DNA of 64,000 bases from Streptomyces sp. CB02058 (GCF_001905505.1 NZ_LIPG01000007.1:372001-436000), one strand, 5' to 3'. Shown: positions 9,543 to 18,241, counted from the stretch's first letter. Notes: generated by a model not told the origin, from the letters alone. Numbers and translations are program-made.

Positions 9543-9887
9543 CTCGCTCTGCCCGTCCTCATGTCTGCCGCTCCGGTCTCCGAACCGCCGTCGAAGGATT
9601 TCGATGCTCCGGAATGCGCTGCCACCTGGGCTGCGACAACGGCGAGATTAGGTACGGAACGCAGGGCCGTCCATACGTGCCTCTGATTTTCGACGATTTT
9701 CGACGGCTGAGCCACCACCGCTCGGGTGCGGCGCGGGGACGGCGGACGACCGTTGCCCCCGCCGGCCGTGGGCATGACGGGCCACTGGCGGGCCGCTGAC
9801 GGCGGGAAGCGCCGAGGGGGATGGCGCCCTGTCCGCCGGCCGGGGAGCATACGGGCGCCTGCGCCCGGCCGATGTTCGCTCGCCGGG
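9543..9887. other. Intergenic region upstream of the LacI operon
   Basis: It contains the TCGAA palindrome listed separately and a short direct repeat TTTTCGACGATTTTCGACG near 9687-9706. Its other end borders the 3' end of the TetR gene. I see no convincing gene. It should hold the promoter of the lacI-ABC-GH31 operon. Confidence 0.5.
9591..9604 (-). promoter_or_regulatory. Candidate LacI-type operator TCGAA-N4-TTCGA
   Basis: TCGAAGGATTTCGA is an inverted repeat with 5-bp arms, 49 bases upstream of the lacI start. The same TCGAA-N4-TTCGA pattern occurs at 31356 and 31715, and a close 13-bp version at 29721. The position fits autoregulation by the LacI protein. Confidence 0.4.
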
Positions 9888-10490
9888 TCAGCGGGTCCGG
9901 TCGGGGACCTCCAGGGCGTCGAGCCAGCCGAGGAGGCGGGCTCCCTCGCGGGTCATGATGTCCGGGTCACGCAGGGCGTTGGCCAGCAGCGACATGCCCT
10001 GATAGGCGGAGACAAGAGTGACCGCGAGACCGTCCGGATCGGGCAGGCCCAGGAGACGGAACTGCTCTCCGGCCCAGTCCAGCAGTCGCCGGATCACCGC
10101 GCCGGCCTCCACGTCGAGGCTCCCGTCGGCACGCTTGTCGAGTTCGACGGCCAGCGTGCCGGTGGGGCACCCGTAGCGGGCGGCGACATCACGCCGGCCG
10201 ACCCAGGCTTCGATCAGCGCCTCGAGGCGGTCACGCGGTCCGGGCAACTGGTCCAGTGAACCGGTGAGTTCGTCCAGGTACGCGCTGTGCTCGGACAGTG
10301 CGGCCCGGACCAGCTCGTCCTTGGTCTTGAAGTAGTAGTAGACGTTCCCGACCGGGACGTCGGCCGCGCGCGCGATGTCGGCCAGGGTGGTGCGCTCGAC
10401 TCCCTGCTCGTGCAGGACCTGCGCTGCCGCGGCGGTGAGCCGTCGGCGTTTGTCGGCTGCCCGCGCCCCGGGCTTCACTGAGTCAGTCAC
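9888..10490 (-). CDS. TetR-family transcriptional regulator
   Basis: A 200-residue regulator with a canonical N-terminal TetR helix-turn-helix (TTLADIARAADVPVGNVYYYF) and a C-terminal ligand domain carrying the YGCPTGTLA segment common in the TetR_C_11-like group. The start is GTG, and the upstream Shine-Dalgarno sequence is poor. It is divergent from an NmrA-like SDR gene, with 81 bases between them. Palindromic sequence lies across both starts, the usual arrangement for a repressor controlling itself and its neighbour. Confidence 0.92.
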   Translation of the reverse strand: MTDSVKPGARAADKRRRLTAAAAQVLHEQGVERTTLADIARAADVPVGNVYYYFKTKDELVRAALSEHSAYLDELTGSLDQLPGPRDRLEALIEAWVGRRDVAARYGCPTGTLAVELDKRADGSLDVEAGAVIRRLLDWAGEQFRLLGLPDPDGLAVTLVSAYQGMSLLANALRDPDIMTREGARLLGWLDALEVPDRTR

Positions 10491-10540
10491 CTGACCAACT
10501 GTAGATCTCCCCCGTACGGCGTGCTACCTTCCCTCAAGTA

Positions 10541-10556
10541 AGTCAGTCGACTAACT
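10541..10556. promoter_or_regulatory. TetR operator candidate AGTnAGTCGACTnACT
   Basis: AGTCAGTCGACTAACT is a 16-bp palindrome, symmetric except for the two n positions, 16 bases upstream of the SDR start codon. The same half-sites (AGTcAGTC and GACcAACT, 4 bp further apart) recur at 10481-10500, over the TetR start codon. Confidence 0.6.
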
Positions 10557-10571
10557 AACAAGGAGCCCCTC

Positions 10572-11390
10572 ATGATTGCAGTGACCGGAGCCACCGGGAA
10601 CGTCGGCCGCGGGCTGGTCCGCCTCCTCGCCGCAGCAGGCGAGACGGTGACCGCGATCTCGCGCGGCGAGGCACGCGACCTCCCCGCCGGCGTGCGCCAT
10701 GTGCGGGCCGACCTCGCCGCCCCCGACGGTCTGCGCCCTGCGCTCGACGGCGCTGACGCGCTCTTCCTGCTGGTGGCCGGCGACGACCCGCAGGGCGTCC
10801 TCGACGCCGCGAAGGCGGGCGGCGTCCGCCGGGTGGTCCTGGTCTCCTCCCTCGGCGTCGCCACCCGCCCGGACGCGTTCCGCCACCCCGCCGCCTTCGA
10901 AGCCGCGCTCCGCGGCTCCGGCCTCGACTGGACCGTGCTGCGCTGCGGCGGACTGGACTCCAACGCCTTCGCCTGGGCCGAGTCGATCCGCACCGAGCGG
11001 GTGGCCACCGCCCCCTTCGGCGACGTGGGCCTGCCGATGGTCGACCCGGCGGACGTCGCCGAGGTCGCCGCCGCCGCACTGTTGGAGCCCAGCCACGCCG
11101 GCGCCGTGTACGAGCTCACCGGGCCCGCCCCGACCACGCCACGCGAGCGGGCCGCGGCGATCGGCGCCGCCCTCGGGGAGTCGGTCCGTTTCGTCGAGCA
11201 GACCCGTCAGGAGGCCCGGGAGCAGATGCTCGCGTTCATGCCCGAGCCAGTGGTGGAAGGCACCCTCGCCATCCTCGGGGAGCCACTGCCCGCCGAGCGC
11301 CGGGTGAGCCCCGACGTCGAGCGGGTCCTGGGGCGTGCTCCGCGCCCCTTCGCTGACTGGGCCACCCGCAGCGCCGTCGCCTTCCGCTGA
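10572..11390 (+). CDS. NmrA-like NAD(P)-binding SDR-family protein
   Basis: A 272-residue atypical short-chain dehydrogenase. The N-terminal Rossmann motif is clear (AVTGATGNVGRGLVRLLA). The YxxxK catalytic pair of classical SDRs is not visible, as in NmrA/HSCARG-type NADP sensors and quinone reductases. The ATG follows AAGGAG at good spacing. Control by the divergent TetR is likely. The substrate is unknown; relatives are often annotated as NAD(P)H-binding proteins in electrophile or quinone stress. Confidence 0.88.
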   Translation: MIAVTGATGNVGRGLVRLLAAAGETVTAISRGEARDLPAGVRHVRADLAAPDGLRPALDGADALFLLVAGDDPQGVLDAAKAGGVRRVVLVSSLGVATRPDAFRHPAAFEAALRGSGLDWTVLRCGGLDSNAFAWAESIRTERVATAPFGDVGLPMVDPADVAEVAAAALLEPSHAGAVYELTGPAPTTPRERAAAIGAALGESVRFVEQTRQEAREQMLAFMPEPVVEGTLAILGEPLPAERRVSPDVERVLGRAPRPFADWATRSAVAFR

Positions 11391-11435
11391 TCCGGCCGCG
11401 CCACCTCAGCTCGACACACCCCTGGGAGAACCCTC

Positions 11436-11615
11436 ATGCCGACCACACCCGTCCTCGACTCGACGATCGTCCACCGTGAGCTCGGCTCGGGCGCGCCGAT
11501 CGTCTTCCTGCACGGCAACGAGACCGGAGGAGAGAAGCGCCGTCCGGCGGAGCAGATCCGCCGGACGGCGCCGGGCCGGCGGAGACCGAGGAGGACGCCG
11601 AGAGCCCGCGACTGA
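11436..11615 (+). pseudogene. Truncated haloalkane dehalogenase N-terminus (59 codons)
   Basis: An ATG-initiated frame of 59 codons, 45 bases after the SDR gene, reads VLDSTIVHRELGSGAPIVFL followed by HGN. This is the start of alpha/beta-hydrolase haloalkane dehalogenases, including the oxyanion segment HGN. Homology stops exactly after HGN: the expected PTSS continuation is replaced by GC-rich sequence containing a 15-bp perfect hairpin, and the frame ends 31 codons later. The nucleophile elbow, Asp and His are absent, so it cannot be an active enzyme. It probably was cotranscribed with the SDR before a deletion. Confidence 0.75.
11537..11571 (+). terminator. 15-bp perfect hairpin at the dehalogenase break
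   Basis: Arms 11537-11551 and 11557-11571 (GCGCCGTCCGGCGGA and its complement) enclose a 5-nt loop. It begins 18 bases after the last recognisable dehalogenase codon and probably ends the SDR transcript. Confidence 0.6.
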
Positions 11616-11648
11616 ACGCCTTCCCCCCGACACCGGGGGTACGGCCGG

Positions 11649-11687
11649 GAGTCGCCCCGCGCCTGCCCAGCGGGCACGGGGCGACTC
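11649..11687. terminator. Bidirectional hairpin before the PPOX gene stop
   Basis: Outer arms GAGTCGCCCCG / CGGGGCGACTC enclose an inner TGCCC/GGGCA hairpin. It lies between rightward (SDR remnant) and leftward (PPOX) genes and could serve both. Confidence 0.6.
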
Positions 11688-11697
11688 AGCGGACGGC

Positions 11698-12126
11698 TCA
11701 GAGAGCGATCGTGACGACCTTCTCCGCCGTGACCCGCACGATCAGCCGGACGACGTCGTCCGGCTCCGCCGGCGGGTCCTCACCGAGATACCGCTGCGAC
11801 AGTTCCTTCGGCAGCGCCTTGTCCGGGTCGGGCAGCAACTCGGCTGTTCCACGGATCTCCACGGACCGGTACGGGTTCGCGATGTCGTAGACCGTCAGGC
11901 TGATCCGCGGGTCCCGGGCGAGGTTCCGGGCCTTCTTCCTTCCTGCGGTCGTGGAGAAGAGCACGGCGTCCTGCTGTCTCCCGACCCAGACGACCGACGT
12001 CTGCGGGCCGCCGTCCGGATTCAGCGTGGCCACGACCGCGAAGTTCCGGTCGTCGATCAGCTCCCTCGCCTGTACACCGAGCTCCACCGGCACGGGAAGT
12101 TCCTCCGGTCCTCGGGCGTTTCCCAT
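11698..12126 (-). CDS. PPOX-class (pyridoxamine 5'-phosphate oxidase-like) flavin/F420 protein
   Basis: A 142-residue split beta-barrel protein. The start was set at the ATG following GAGGGA; the longer frame upstream overlaps the divergent regulator. The core NFAVVATLNPDGGPQTSVVW and the segment ARNLARDPRISLTVYDIANP are typical of the Rv1155-like PPOX group that uses F420 or FMN in redox reactions. The substrate is unknown. It is divergent from an HxlR regulator with 128 bases between starts, suggesting redox- or electrophile-responsive control. Confidence 0.88.
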   Translation of the reverse strand: MGNARGPEELPVPVELGVQARELIDDRNFAVVATLNPDGGPQTSVVWVGRQQDAVLFSTTAGRKKARNLARDPRISLTVYDIANPYRSVEIRGTAELLPDPDKALPKELSQRYLGEDPPAEPDDVVRLIVRVTAEKVVTIAL

Positions 12127-12254
12127 TCGTCGTCCCTCGTCTCTCGCCGAACCTGCGGCACCGCGCAAGCGGCCGGGGCCGGCTCCCACGGTGCACCGAC
12201 GTGCACGGCTCCCATCCTCGAAGAGCACGCCGCACAAGGGAAGAAGGCACATTC

Positions 12255-12650
12255 ATGTCACGTAGGGCCGAGTGCACGGCGGAGGAGACCGAGGGACGCG
12301 AGGTCTGTGCCGTCCATGAGGTGCTCCGCAAGGTGAGCGGCAAGTGGACCCTCGGCGTACTGAGCGAGACCGTGCACGGCCCCGTCCGATTCGCCCGGCT
12401 CGAACGTTCGATGAACGGAATCAGCCGCCGGATTCTCACCCTGACCCTGCGCGAACTCGAGGAGAACGGTCTGGTGACCCGCACGGTGTACCCCACGGTG
12501 CCGCCCAAGGTCGAGTACACCGCCACCGCCCAGGCACGCGAGCTCTACGCCCTGCTCACCGGCCTCACCGCCTGGGCCGCACGCCACTCGTCGACGGCCA
12601 CCGGCGGTGCCCGCGATCACGAGGACGACATGCGGGGCTCGACGGGCTGA
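12255..12650 (+). CDS. HxlR-family transcriptional regulator
   Basis: A 131-residue winged-helix protein with the HxlR signature (VSGKWTLGVLSET, then FARLERSMNGISRRILTLTL and a beta-wing VPPKVEYTAT). Cysteines near the N-terminus (AEC, EVC) are where redox-sensing HxlR members carry their sensor cysteine. The ATG follows AAGAAGG. It is divergent from the PPOX gene and is its most likely regulator. Confidence 0.9.
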   Translation: MSRRAECTAEETEGREVCAVHEVLRKVSGKWTLGVLSETVHGPVRFARLERSMNGISRRILTLTLRELEENGLVTRTVYPTVPPKVEYTATAQARELYALLTGLTAWAARHSSTATGGARDHEDDMRGSTG

Positions 12651-12821
12651 CCACCCTCGTTCCCTGGTCCCCGGCTCGCCGACCGCCGCTCACGGCTGAG
12701 CATGTGAGCCCGCACCAGACCACGACATGAGTACGAGGGCTCAGGCCAACGGCCCGGACGCGGCGCGACGATGAACCCACATCGCCGCCCGACGTGCCCG
12801 CGTCCGGAACTCAGGAGTCCC

Positions 12822-13529
12822 GTGCTCAGCGACATCGCCTCCGCAGTCGTCCCCGCCCTCGGCCGCCTGACCACGTCAGCGGACCTGGCCGCAGTCCCGG
12901 GCCCCGGCATCCTCCTCGCCAACCACACCTCGCTGGCGGACCCCGGCATCGTGCTGGCCGCCCTGCGCCGGATGGACATCGAGCCCGTCGTCCTCGCCGC
13001 CGCCGGGCTGTGGCGGGTGCCCGTCCTGGGCCGGCTCCTGGACCAGGGCGGCCACGTGCCCGTCCACCGCCGCACCGCCCGTGCCGCCGACGCGCTGGAC
13101 GGCGCCGCCGCCGCGCTCGCGGCCGGACGGTACGTGCTCATCTACGGCGAGGGGCGCATCCCCCCGCGCCAGGACGCCTCCGAAGCCGGCCCCGAGACCT
13201 TCCGGAGCGGCCCCGCCCGCCTCGCCGCCGCATCCGGGGCGTACGTCATCCCTGTCGGGCAGGCCGGTGCCCGGCGCGTGACCTCCGGCAGCCCGCTCAA
13301 GCAGGTGGCGGGGCTCCTCACCGCCCCCGCCAGACGGCCCCGGTTCCATGTGCACATCGGCGCGCCGCTCCACCTGCCTGCAGAGGTGGGGCCGGCGAGC
13401 GCGGCCGCGCACCGGGCCGTCACGGCTGCGTGGCGCACCGCCGCCCACCACCTGGGCGAATCCGTCACACACTCCTGCGGACATGTGTACGAGGAAACGA
13501 ATCTTCAGCTCAACTACCCATCCGCGTAG
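12822..13529 (+). CDS. 1-acyl-sn-glycerol-3-phosphate acyltransferase-like protein (PlsC family)
   Basis: A 235-residue acyltransferase. The HX4D catalytic motif is present (NHTSLAD), as is a glycerol-phosphate-binding type segment (YGEGRIPP) where most relatives have FPEGTR. The GTG start directly follows AGGAGTCCC; an ATG at 12771 gives 17 more residues but no ribosome site. It transfers an acyl group to a lysophospholipid or similar acceptor at the membrane. It sits alone in front of the 2-MIB operon with about 90 bases between, and no functional link is evident. Confidence 0.8.
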   Translation: MLSDIASAVVPALGRLTTSADLAAVPGPGILLANHTSLADPGIVLAALRRMDIEPVVLAAAGLWRVPVLGRLLDQGGHVPVHRRTARAADALDGAAAALAAGRYVLIYGEGRIPPRQDASEAGPETFRSGPARLAAASGAYVIPVGQAGARRVTSGSPLKQVAGLLTAPARRPRFHVHIGAPLHLPAEVGPASAAAHRAVTAAWRTAAHHLGESVTHSCGHVYEETNLQLNYPSA

Positions 13530-13619
13530 GAGACATTCACCTTCTTTCGTGTGATGACAGGCCAAGTGACGAAGAGGGAGGGTGATCAAGCGCACCTACA
13601 GGAGGGCTGAGAACCACAT

Positions 13620-15032
13620 ATGACCGTTGAAGCCGACCGGGAAGCCGTGCAGGCACAGGCGCCCGCCCAGCAGAGTCTGGCGACGTCCGCCGCACGGAAC
13701 CTGGCGACGACATCGAAGTCCGTCCCGCAGAACCAGGAGACATCCTCCCGGTGGCTGCTCCGGAACCTGCCCTGGGTGGACGTCCGGGGTGGAACGTACC
13801 GGGTGAACCGACGGCTCAGTTACGCCGTGGGAGACGGCCGCGTGACCTTCGTGCAGACCGGCGGGCAGGTCTCGGTCATCCCGGCCGAGCTGGGCGAGCT
13901 GCCTGCGCTCAGGGGGTACGACGACGAGGCGGTGCTGGGCGAACTGGCCGGCAGATGCGAGCAGGTCGACGTCGCGGCCGGCTCCGTGCTGGCGTCCGCA
14001 GGCGACTCCAAGGACCGCGTCTTCCTGCTGGCGCACGGCCGCGTCGACAAGGTCGGCACCGGGCAGTACGGCGGGGACACGGTCCTCGGAGTCCTGGCCG
14101 ACGGCGCCTACTTCGGCGACGAGTGCCTGACCGATTCCGAGGCGGCCTGGGAGTGCACCTTCCGTGCCACCACCGCGTGCACCGTGCTGGTGCTGCCAAG
14201 GGACGACGTCGCCGACCTCGCCGTCCGCGCCGAGTCGCTGGGCAGTCATCTGCAACGCTTCGCGGCACTCCCCCAGCAGCACACCAACACGTACGGCGAA
14301 GCGGCGGTCGACCTCTCGGCCGGACATGTGGGCGAGCAGCGCATCCCCCACACCTTCGTCGACTACGAGCCCTCTCCCCGCGAGTACGAGCTGTCCGTCG
14401 CGCAGACGATCCTGAAGATCCACAGCCGGGTGGCGGATCTCTACAACGATCCGATGAACCAGACCGAGCAGCAGCTCCGCCTGACCCTGGAGGCCTTGCG
14501 CGAGCGGCAGGAGTACGAGCTCGTCAACAACAGGGAGTTCGGGCTGCTCAGCAACTGCGACTACGAGCAGCGTCTCCAGCCGCACGACGGGGTGCCCGGT
14601 CCCGACGACATGGACGAGCTGCTGTCCCGGCGGCGCGGGAACAAGTTCTTCCTCGCACATCCCCGGGCCATCGCGGCATTCGGCCGGGAGTGCAACAAGC
14701 GCGGTCTGAACCTCGACCGTGTGGAGGTCGACGGCCATCGCATTCCCGCCTGGCGCGGTGTGCCGATCTATCCGTGCGGAAAGATCCCCGTGAGCGAGGC
14801 CCGCACCACCTCGATCCTGTGCATGCGCACCGGTGAGGACGACCAAGGTGTCATCGGTCTGCGTCAGCCGGGCATCCCGGACGAGATCGAGCCGAGCCTC
14901 TCGGTCCGCTTCATGGGCATCGACGAGCAGGCGATCATCTCCTACCTCGTCACCGCCTACTACTCGGCCGCGATCCTCGTTCCCGACGCTCTCGGCGTCC
15001 TGGAGAACGTCGAGGTCGGCCGCTGGCGCTGA
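13620..15032 (+). CDS. Family 2B encapsulin shell protein with inserted cyclic-nucleotide-binding-like domain
   Basis: A 470-residue protein with an HK97-type encapsulin fold interrupted around residues 101-210 by a CNB-like domain. N-terminal arm and shell segments frame it (WLLRNLPWVDVRGGTYRVNR; later EQQLRLTLEALRERQEYEL, FLAHPRAIAAFGRECNK and GVPIYPCGKIPV). Family 2B shells self-assemble into nanocompartments and package 2-methylisoborneol synthase, which is the next gene here. In the CNB phosphate cassette the segment GDECLTDSEAAWECTFRA has Trp where cAMP-binding proteins have Arg, so classical cAMP binding is doubtful. AGGAGG lies about 14 bases before the ATG, which is long spacing. Confidence 0.92.
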   Translation: MTVEADREAVQAQAPAQQSLATSAARNLATTSKSVPQNQETSSRWLLRNLPWVDVRGGTYRVNRRLSYAVGDGRVTFVQTGGQVSVIPAELGELPALRGYDDEAVLGELAGRCEQVDVAAGSVLASAGDSKDRVFLLAHGRVDKVGTGQYGGDTVLGVLADGAYFGDECLTDSEAAWECTFRATTACTVLVLPRDDVADLAVRAESLGSHLQRFAALPQQHTNTYGEAAVDLSAGHVGEQRIPHTFVDYEPSPREYELSVAQTILKIHSRVADLYNDPMNQTEQQLRLTLEALRERQEYELVNNREFGLLSNCDYEQRLQPHDGVPGPDDMDELLSRRRGNKFFLAHPRAIAAFGRECNKRGLNLDRVEVDGHRIPAWRGVPIYPCGKIPVSEARTTSILCMRTGEDDQGVIGLRQPGIPDEIEPSLSVRFMGIDEQAIISYLVTAYYSAAILVPDALGVLENVEVGRWR

Positions 15033-15225
15033 CCGCCGGCCGCCAGGCACCGGACAACTCCCCGCACCTCTGCCCCCGGGCGCCGACGGCCTCGCGCCGT
15101 CCACGTCCGGCCGGGCCCGCGCCCCCACGTACGGCGGCGCGCCCCTGACGCCTGCCCTCGGCCCGCCCCACGCGCGGCCGCCACGAGGCGTGCCTCCAAG
15201 CCCCCAGCCGAAAGGCTCTGTTCGC

Positions 15226-16467
15226 ATGAGCTCATCCAGTGGTGCCGACGACCCCCCATGGACACGGCACGGGTTCCCGGCAGGCCGTCTGCCGGGTCTC
15301 ACCTCCCGGACCGCGGTCCGGAGCCCGTCCCCTCCTCCCCCGTCCGCGCTCCTCGGCCGGCTGCTGGCCGGCCCGTCCGGAATCGGCACGTCCGCGGCCC
15401 GGCTGTTCCACTCCCCTGCCCCGTCCGCCAAGGCGGCCGGGGCAGGGAGCGGCGGGCAGGACGGGGGCCCGCCGGCCGGGCAGGGCCACAGCCACACAGC
15501 GGACCAGGCCCGGGATGTACGGATCCCGGCCCTGTACTGCCCGGACGCGGTACGGGACGACCCGGCTCTCGGTGAGGAGGTCAACGACCGACTGGTCGAA
15601 TGGGCCGCTGAGACCGGCATCTTCACGGGTCGTCTCGAACGCCTTCGCTCACACCAGTTCGGGCGCCTGTTCATGCTCGCGCACCCCGACTGCGACGACC
15701 CCGACCGGCTGCTGGCCGCGGCCCGCTGCGGGCTCGCCGAATGGTCCGTGGACGACCACTGGGTCGATGAGGGCGAGGACACCGAACCGGAACTCCTCGG
15801 CGCCCGTCTCGCGATGGCGCACGCGGTGATCGACCCGGTCCGCCTCCCCGCACGCTATCTGGCGCAGTTCGAGGAACTCGTCCAGCGGCAGCCCGTCCTG
15901 CGCGCCTTCCGGTCCAGCCTCGCGCACCTGTCCGGGATCGCGAGCACCACCCAGGTGGCACGGCTGCGCCATGAGCTCGCCGTCATGTTCGTGGCGTACG
16001 GGCAGGAGGCCCAATGGCGCAGCAGCGGGCGCACGCCCGCGGTGTGGGAGTACCTCCTGCACCGGTACGAGAACGCCTTCTACCCGTGCATGGTCCTGAT
16101 CGACCCGGTCGGCGGCTACGAACTGCCCGCGCACGAGTTCGCCGACCCCACCGTGCGCCGCACCTACCTCTACGCGGGCATGGCCAACGTCCTGCTCAAC
16201 GACATCTATTCGATGGCGAAGGAGGACCCCGGGGACACCAACCTGCCCAACCTCATCGCCGCCGAGGACAACTGCTCCCTCCAGGAAGCCGTCGACCGCA
16301 CGGCAGCCATCCACGACGAACTCATGCACACCGTCGAGGCCGACTGCGCCGTTCTGGCGACGGCCGGCTCGCCCCAGCTGCGCCGCTACCTGGCCGGTCT
16401 GTGGGCGTGGATGGGCGGCAGCAAGGAGTGGCATGCCACCAGCGCCCGTTACCAGCAAGCCGGCTGA
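15226..16467 (+). CDS. tpc: 2-methylisoborneol synthase (encapsulated terpene cyclase)
   Basis: A 413-residue class I terpene cyclase that converts 2-methyl-GPP to the earthy odorant 2-methylisoborneol. Metal-binding motifs are intact: DDHWVDE at Asp176 and the NSE triad NDIYSMAKE at Asn325/Ser329/Glu333. The first ~100 residues are Pro/Gly/Ala/Ser-rich and probably disordered; in this family that extension is the cargo-loading region for the 2B encapsulin encoded upstream. I chose the ATG at 15226; the open frame further upstream overlaps the shell gene and is low-complexity. The methyltransferase that makes its substrate follows 43 bases later. Confidence 0.94.
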   Translation: MSSSSGADDPPWTRHGFPAGRLPGLTSRTAVRSPSPPPPSALLGRLLAGPSGIGTSAARLFHSPAPSAKAAGAGSGGQDGGPPAGQGHSHTADQARDVRIPALYCPDAVRDDPALGEEVNDRLVEWAAETGIFTGRLERLRSHQFGRLFMLAHPDCDDPDRLLAAARCGLAEWSVDDHWVDEGEDTEPELLGARLAMAHAVIDPVRLPARYLAQFEELVQRQPVLRAFRSSLAHLSGIASTTQVARLRHELAVMFVAYGQEAQWRSSGRTPAVWEYLLHRYENAFYPCMVLIDPVGGYELPAHEFADPTVRRTYLYAGMANVLLNDIYSMAKEDPGDTNLPNLIAAEDNCSLQEAVDRTAAIHDELMHTVEADCAVLATAGSPQLRRYLAGLWAWMGGSKEWHATSARYQQAG

Positions 16468-16510
16468 ACCCGTAACAGACACCGTTCATCACGTATTCAA
16501 GGAGACCTGC

Positions 16511-17368
16511 ATGACCGTCCAGGACACCGCCGCCCACCCCCTGCGCAGCCTGTACCAGAAGTCCGTCGCCACCTACTGGAACGAGGAGAGGAACCCGGTC
16601 AACCTCCGCCTCGGCGAGGTCGACGGCATCTACCACCACCACTACGGCGTCGGCGACGTGGACTGGTCCGTGCTCGACGGCCCCGAGGAGACCCGCCAGC
16701 AGAGGCTGACGGCCGAGCTGCACCGCCTGGAATGCGCGCAGGCCGACGTCCTCATGTCGCACCTCGGCGACATCACCCCCGAGGACCGGCTCATGGACTC
16801 GGGATCGGGCCGCGGCGGCAGCAGTTTCGTCGCCCACAGCCGCTTCGGGGCACGCGTCGACGGTGTGTCCATCTCAGAGACCCAGGTCGCGTTCGCCAAC
16901 GGTCAGGCGAAGGAACGCGGTGTGGACCACAAGGTCAGCTTCCACCTCAAGAACATGCTCCACACCGGTTTCGAGAGCGACAGCTTCCAGGCCATCTGGA
17001 ACAACGAGAGCACGATGTACGTGGACCTGTCGCTCCTGTTCCCCGAGTACGCCAAGCTCCTCAAGCACGGTGGCCGCTATGTGACCATCACCGGCTGCTA
17101 CAACGACGCGTACGGGCTGCCGTCGCGGGCCGTCAGCGAGATCAACGCCCACTACATCTGCAACATTCATCCCCGTAGCACGTACTTCAAGGAAATGGCC
17201 GCCAACCGCCTCGTGCCGGTCAGCGTCGTCGACCTCACCGCGGCGACCATCCCGTACTGGGAGCTGCGTGCCAAGTCGCCGCTGGCCACCGGCATCGAGA
17301 AGGCGTTCCTGGACGCCTACAAGGACGGCAGCTTCCAGTACCTGCTGATCGCGGCCGACAAGGTCTGA
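16511..17368 (+). CDS. mtf: Geranyl diphosphate 2-C-methyltransferase
   Basis: A 285-residue SAM-dependent methyltransferase that methylates C2 of geranyl diphosphate to give 2-methyl-GPP, the substrate of the preceding cyclase. The SAM-binding region reads LMDSGSGRGGSSFVAHSRFG, followed by GVSISETQVAFANGQA as in the C-methyltransferases related to cyclopropane synthase. The ATG follows AAGGAG. The gene order shell - cyclase - methyltransferase is the standard 2-MIB operon of Streptomyces. A strong terminator closes the operon. Confidence 0.94.
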   Translation: MTVQDTAAHPLRSLYQKSVATYWNEERNPVNLRLGEVDGIYHHHYGVGDVDWSVLDGPEETRQQRLTAELHRLECAQADVLMSHLGDITPEDRLMDSGSGRGGSSFVAHSRFGARVDGVSISETQVAFANGQAKERGVDHKVSFHLKNMLHTGFESDSFQAIWNNESTMYVDLSLLFPEYAKLLKHGGRYVTITGCYNDAYGLPSRAVSEINAHYICNIHPRSTYFKEMAANRLVPVSVVDLTAATIPYWELRAKSPLATGIEKAFLDAYKDGSFQYLLIAADKV

Positions 17369-17389
17369 CCCTGAGCGAAGCCGCTACGA

Positions 17390-17419
17390 GGGCCCGCCCG
17401 GCGACCACCGGGCGGGCCC
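17390..17419 (+). terminator. Terminator of the 2-MIB operon
   Basis: A perfect 12-bp stem (GGGCCCGCCCGG / CCGGGCGGGCCC) with a 6-nt loop starts 21 bases after the methyltransferase stop and is followed by TT. Confidence 0.75.
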
Positions 17420-17702
17420 TTGGCAAAGCCCTGAGTGCCCGGTGCGGGCCGGGCGGCGGCGCCCCGGGCCGTGGAAATGGACGACCTGTGCTCCCTGGAG
17501 AACCCGATGTCGTACGGGGCCGGCAGGGCGGGCTCCTCGTGGGAGGGGGGGGACGGATCGCGCGGCCCAGGGTGTCGCGCGAGCGATGAGCGCGGCGACC
17601 ACCTCGACGCGGAGGCCGGCCGGGACCCCGCCCGCCGTCGTCGGCGCGCCCGACGAGCTCTTCCGGGAGCGTCCGAACGGACCGCTCGATAGCATCCAGC
17701 GC

Positions 17703-18140
17703 ATGGCCATCAAACTCGAGAACGTCGGCATCGCCGTTCGCGACCTCGAAGCAGCGATCTCCTTCTTCACCGACCTCGGCCTCACGGTCCTCGGCCGTGA
17801 CACGGTCAGCGGCGACTGGACCGACACCGCCGTCGGCCTCGACGGCAATCACGCCAGGATCGCGATGCTGCAGACGCCGGACGGTCACGGCCGCCTCGAA
17901 CTCTTCGAGTACATCCACCCCGAAGCGATCGAGACGGAGCCCACTCTCCCCAACGAGATCGGCATGCACCGCGTCGCCTTCTCTGTGGACGACATCGACA
18001 AGGCCCTCGAAACGGCCGCACGGCACGGGTGCCGTCCGCTGCGCGGTGTGGCGACCTATGAGGACGTCTACAAGCTCACGTACCTCCGCGGTCCCAGCGG
18101 CATCCTCGTGATGCTCGCCGAGGAGCTCAAGAAGAACTGA
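17703..18140 (+). CDS. VOC-family (glyoxalase/dioxygenase-like) protein
   Basis: A 145-residue protein with two beta-alpha-beta-beta-beta modules of the vicinal oxygen chelate fold: GIAVRDLEAAISFFTDLGLT at the start and HRVAFSVDDIDKALETAARH in the second half. Candidate metal ligands include the Glu of LELFEY and the His of MHRVAF. The substrate is not identifiable. The 283 bases upstream hold no recognised gene. Confidence 0.85.
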   Translation: MAIKLENVGIAVRDLEAAISFFTDLGLTVLGRDTVSGDWTDTAVGLDGNHARIAMLQTPDGHGRLELFEYIHPEAIETEPTLPNEIGMHRVAFSVDDIDKALETAARHGCRPLRGVATYEDVYKLTYLRGPSGILVMLAEELKKN

Positions 18141-18241
18141 CGCGCCCCGGTCCAGGCAGTGCCTGCGGCGCCCTCAGCCCGACGCCCGTGTGGTGTCCCG
18201 GCCCCAGACTCTCGCCCTCGCGCTCTCGGCCTGGTCCAACC

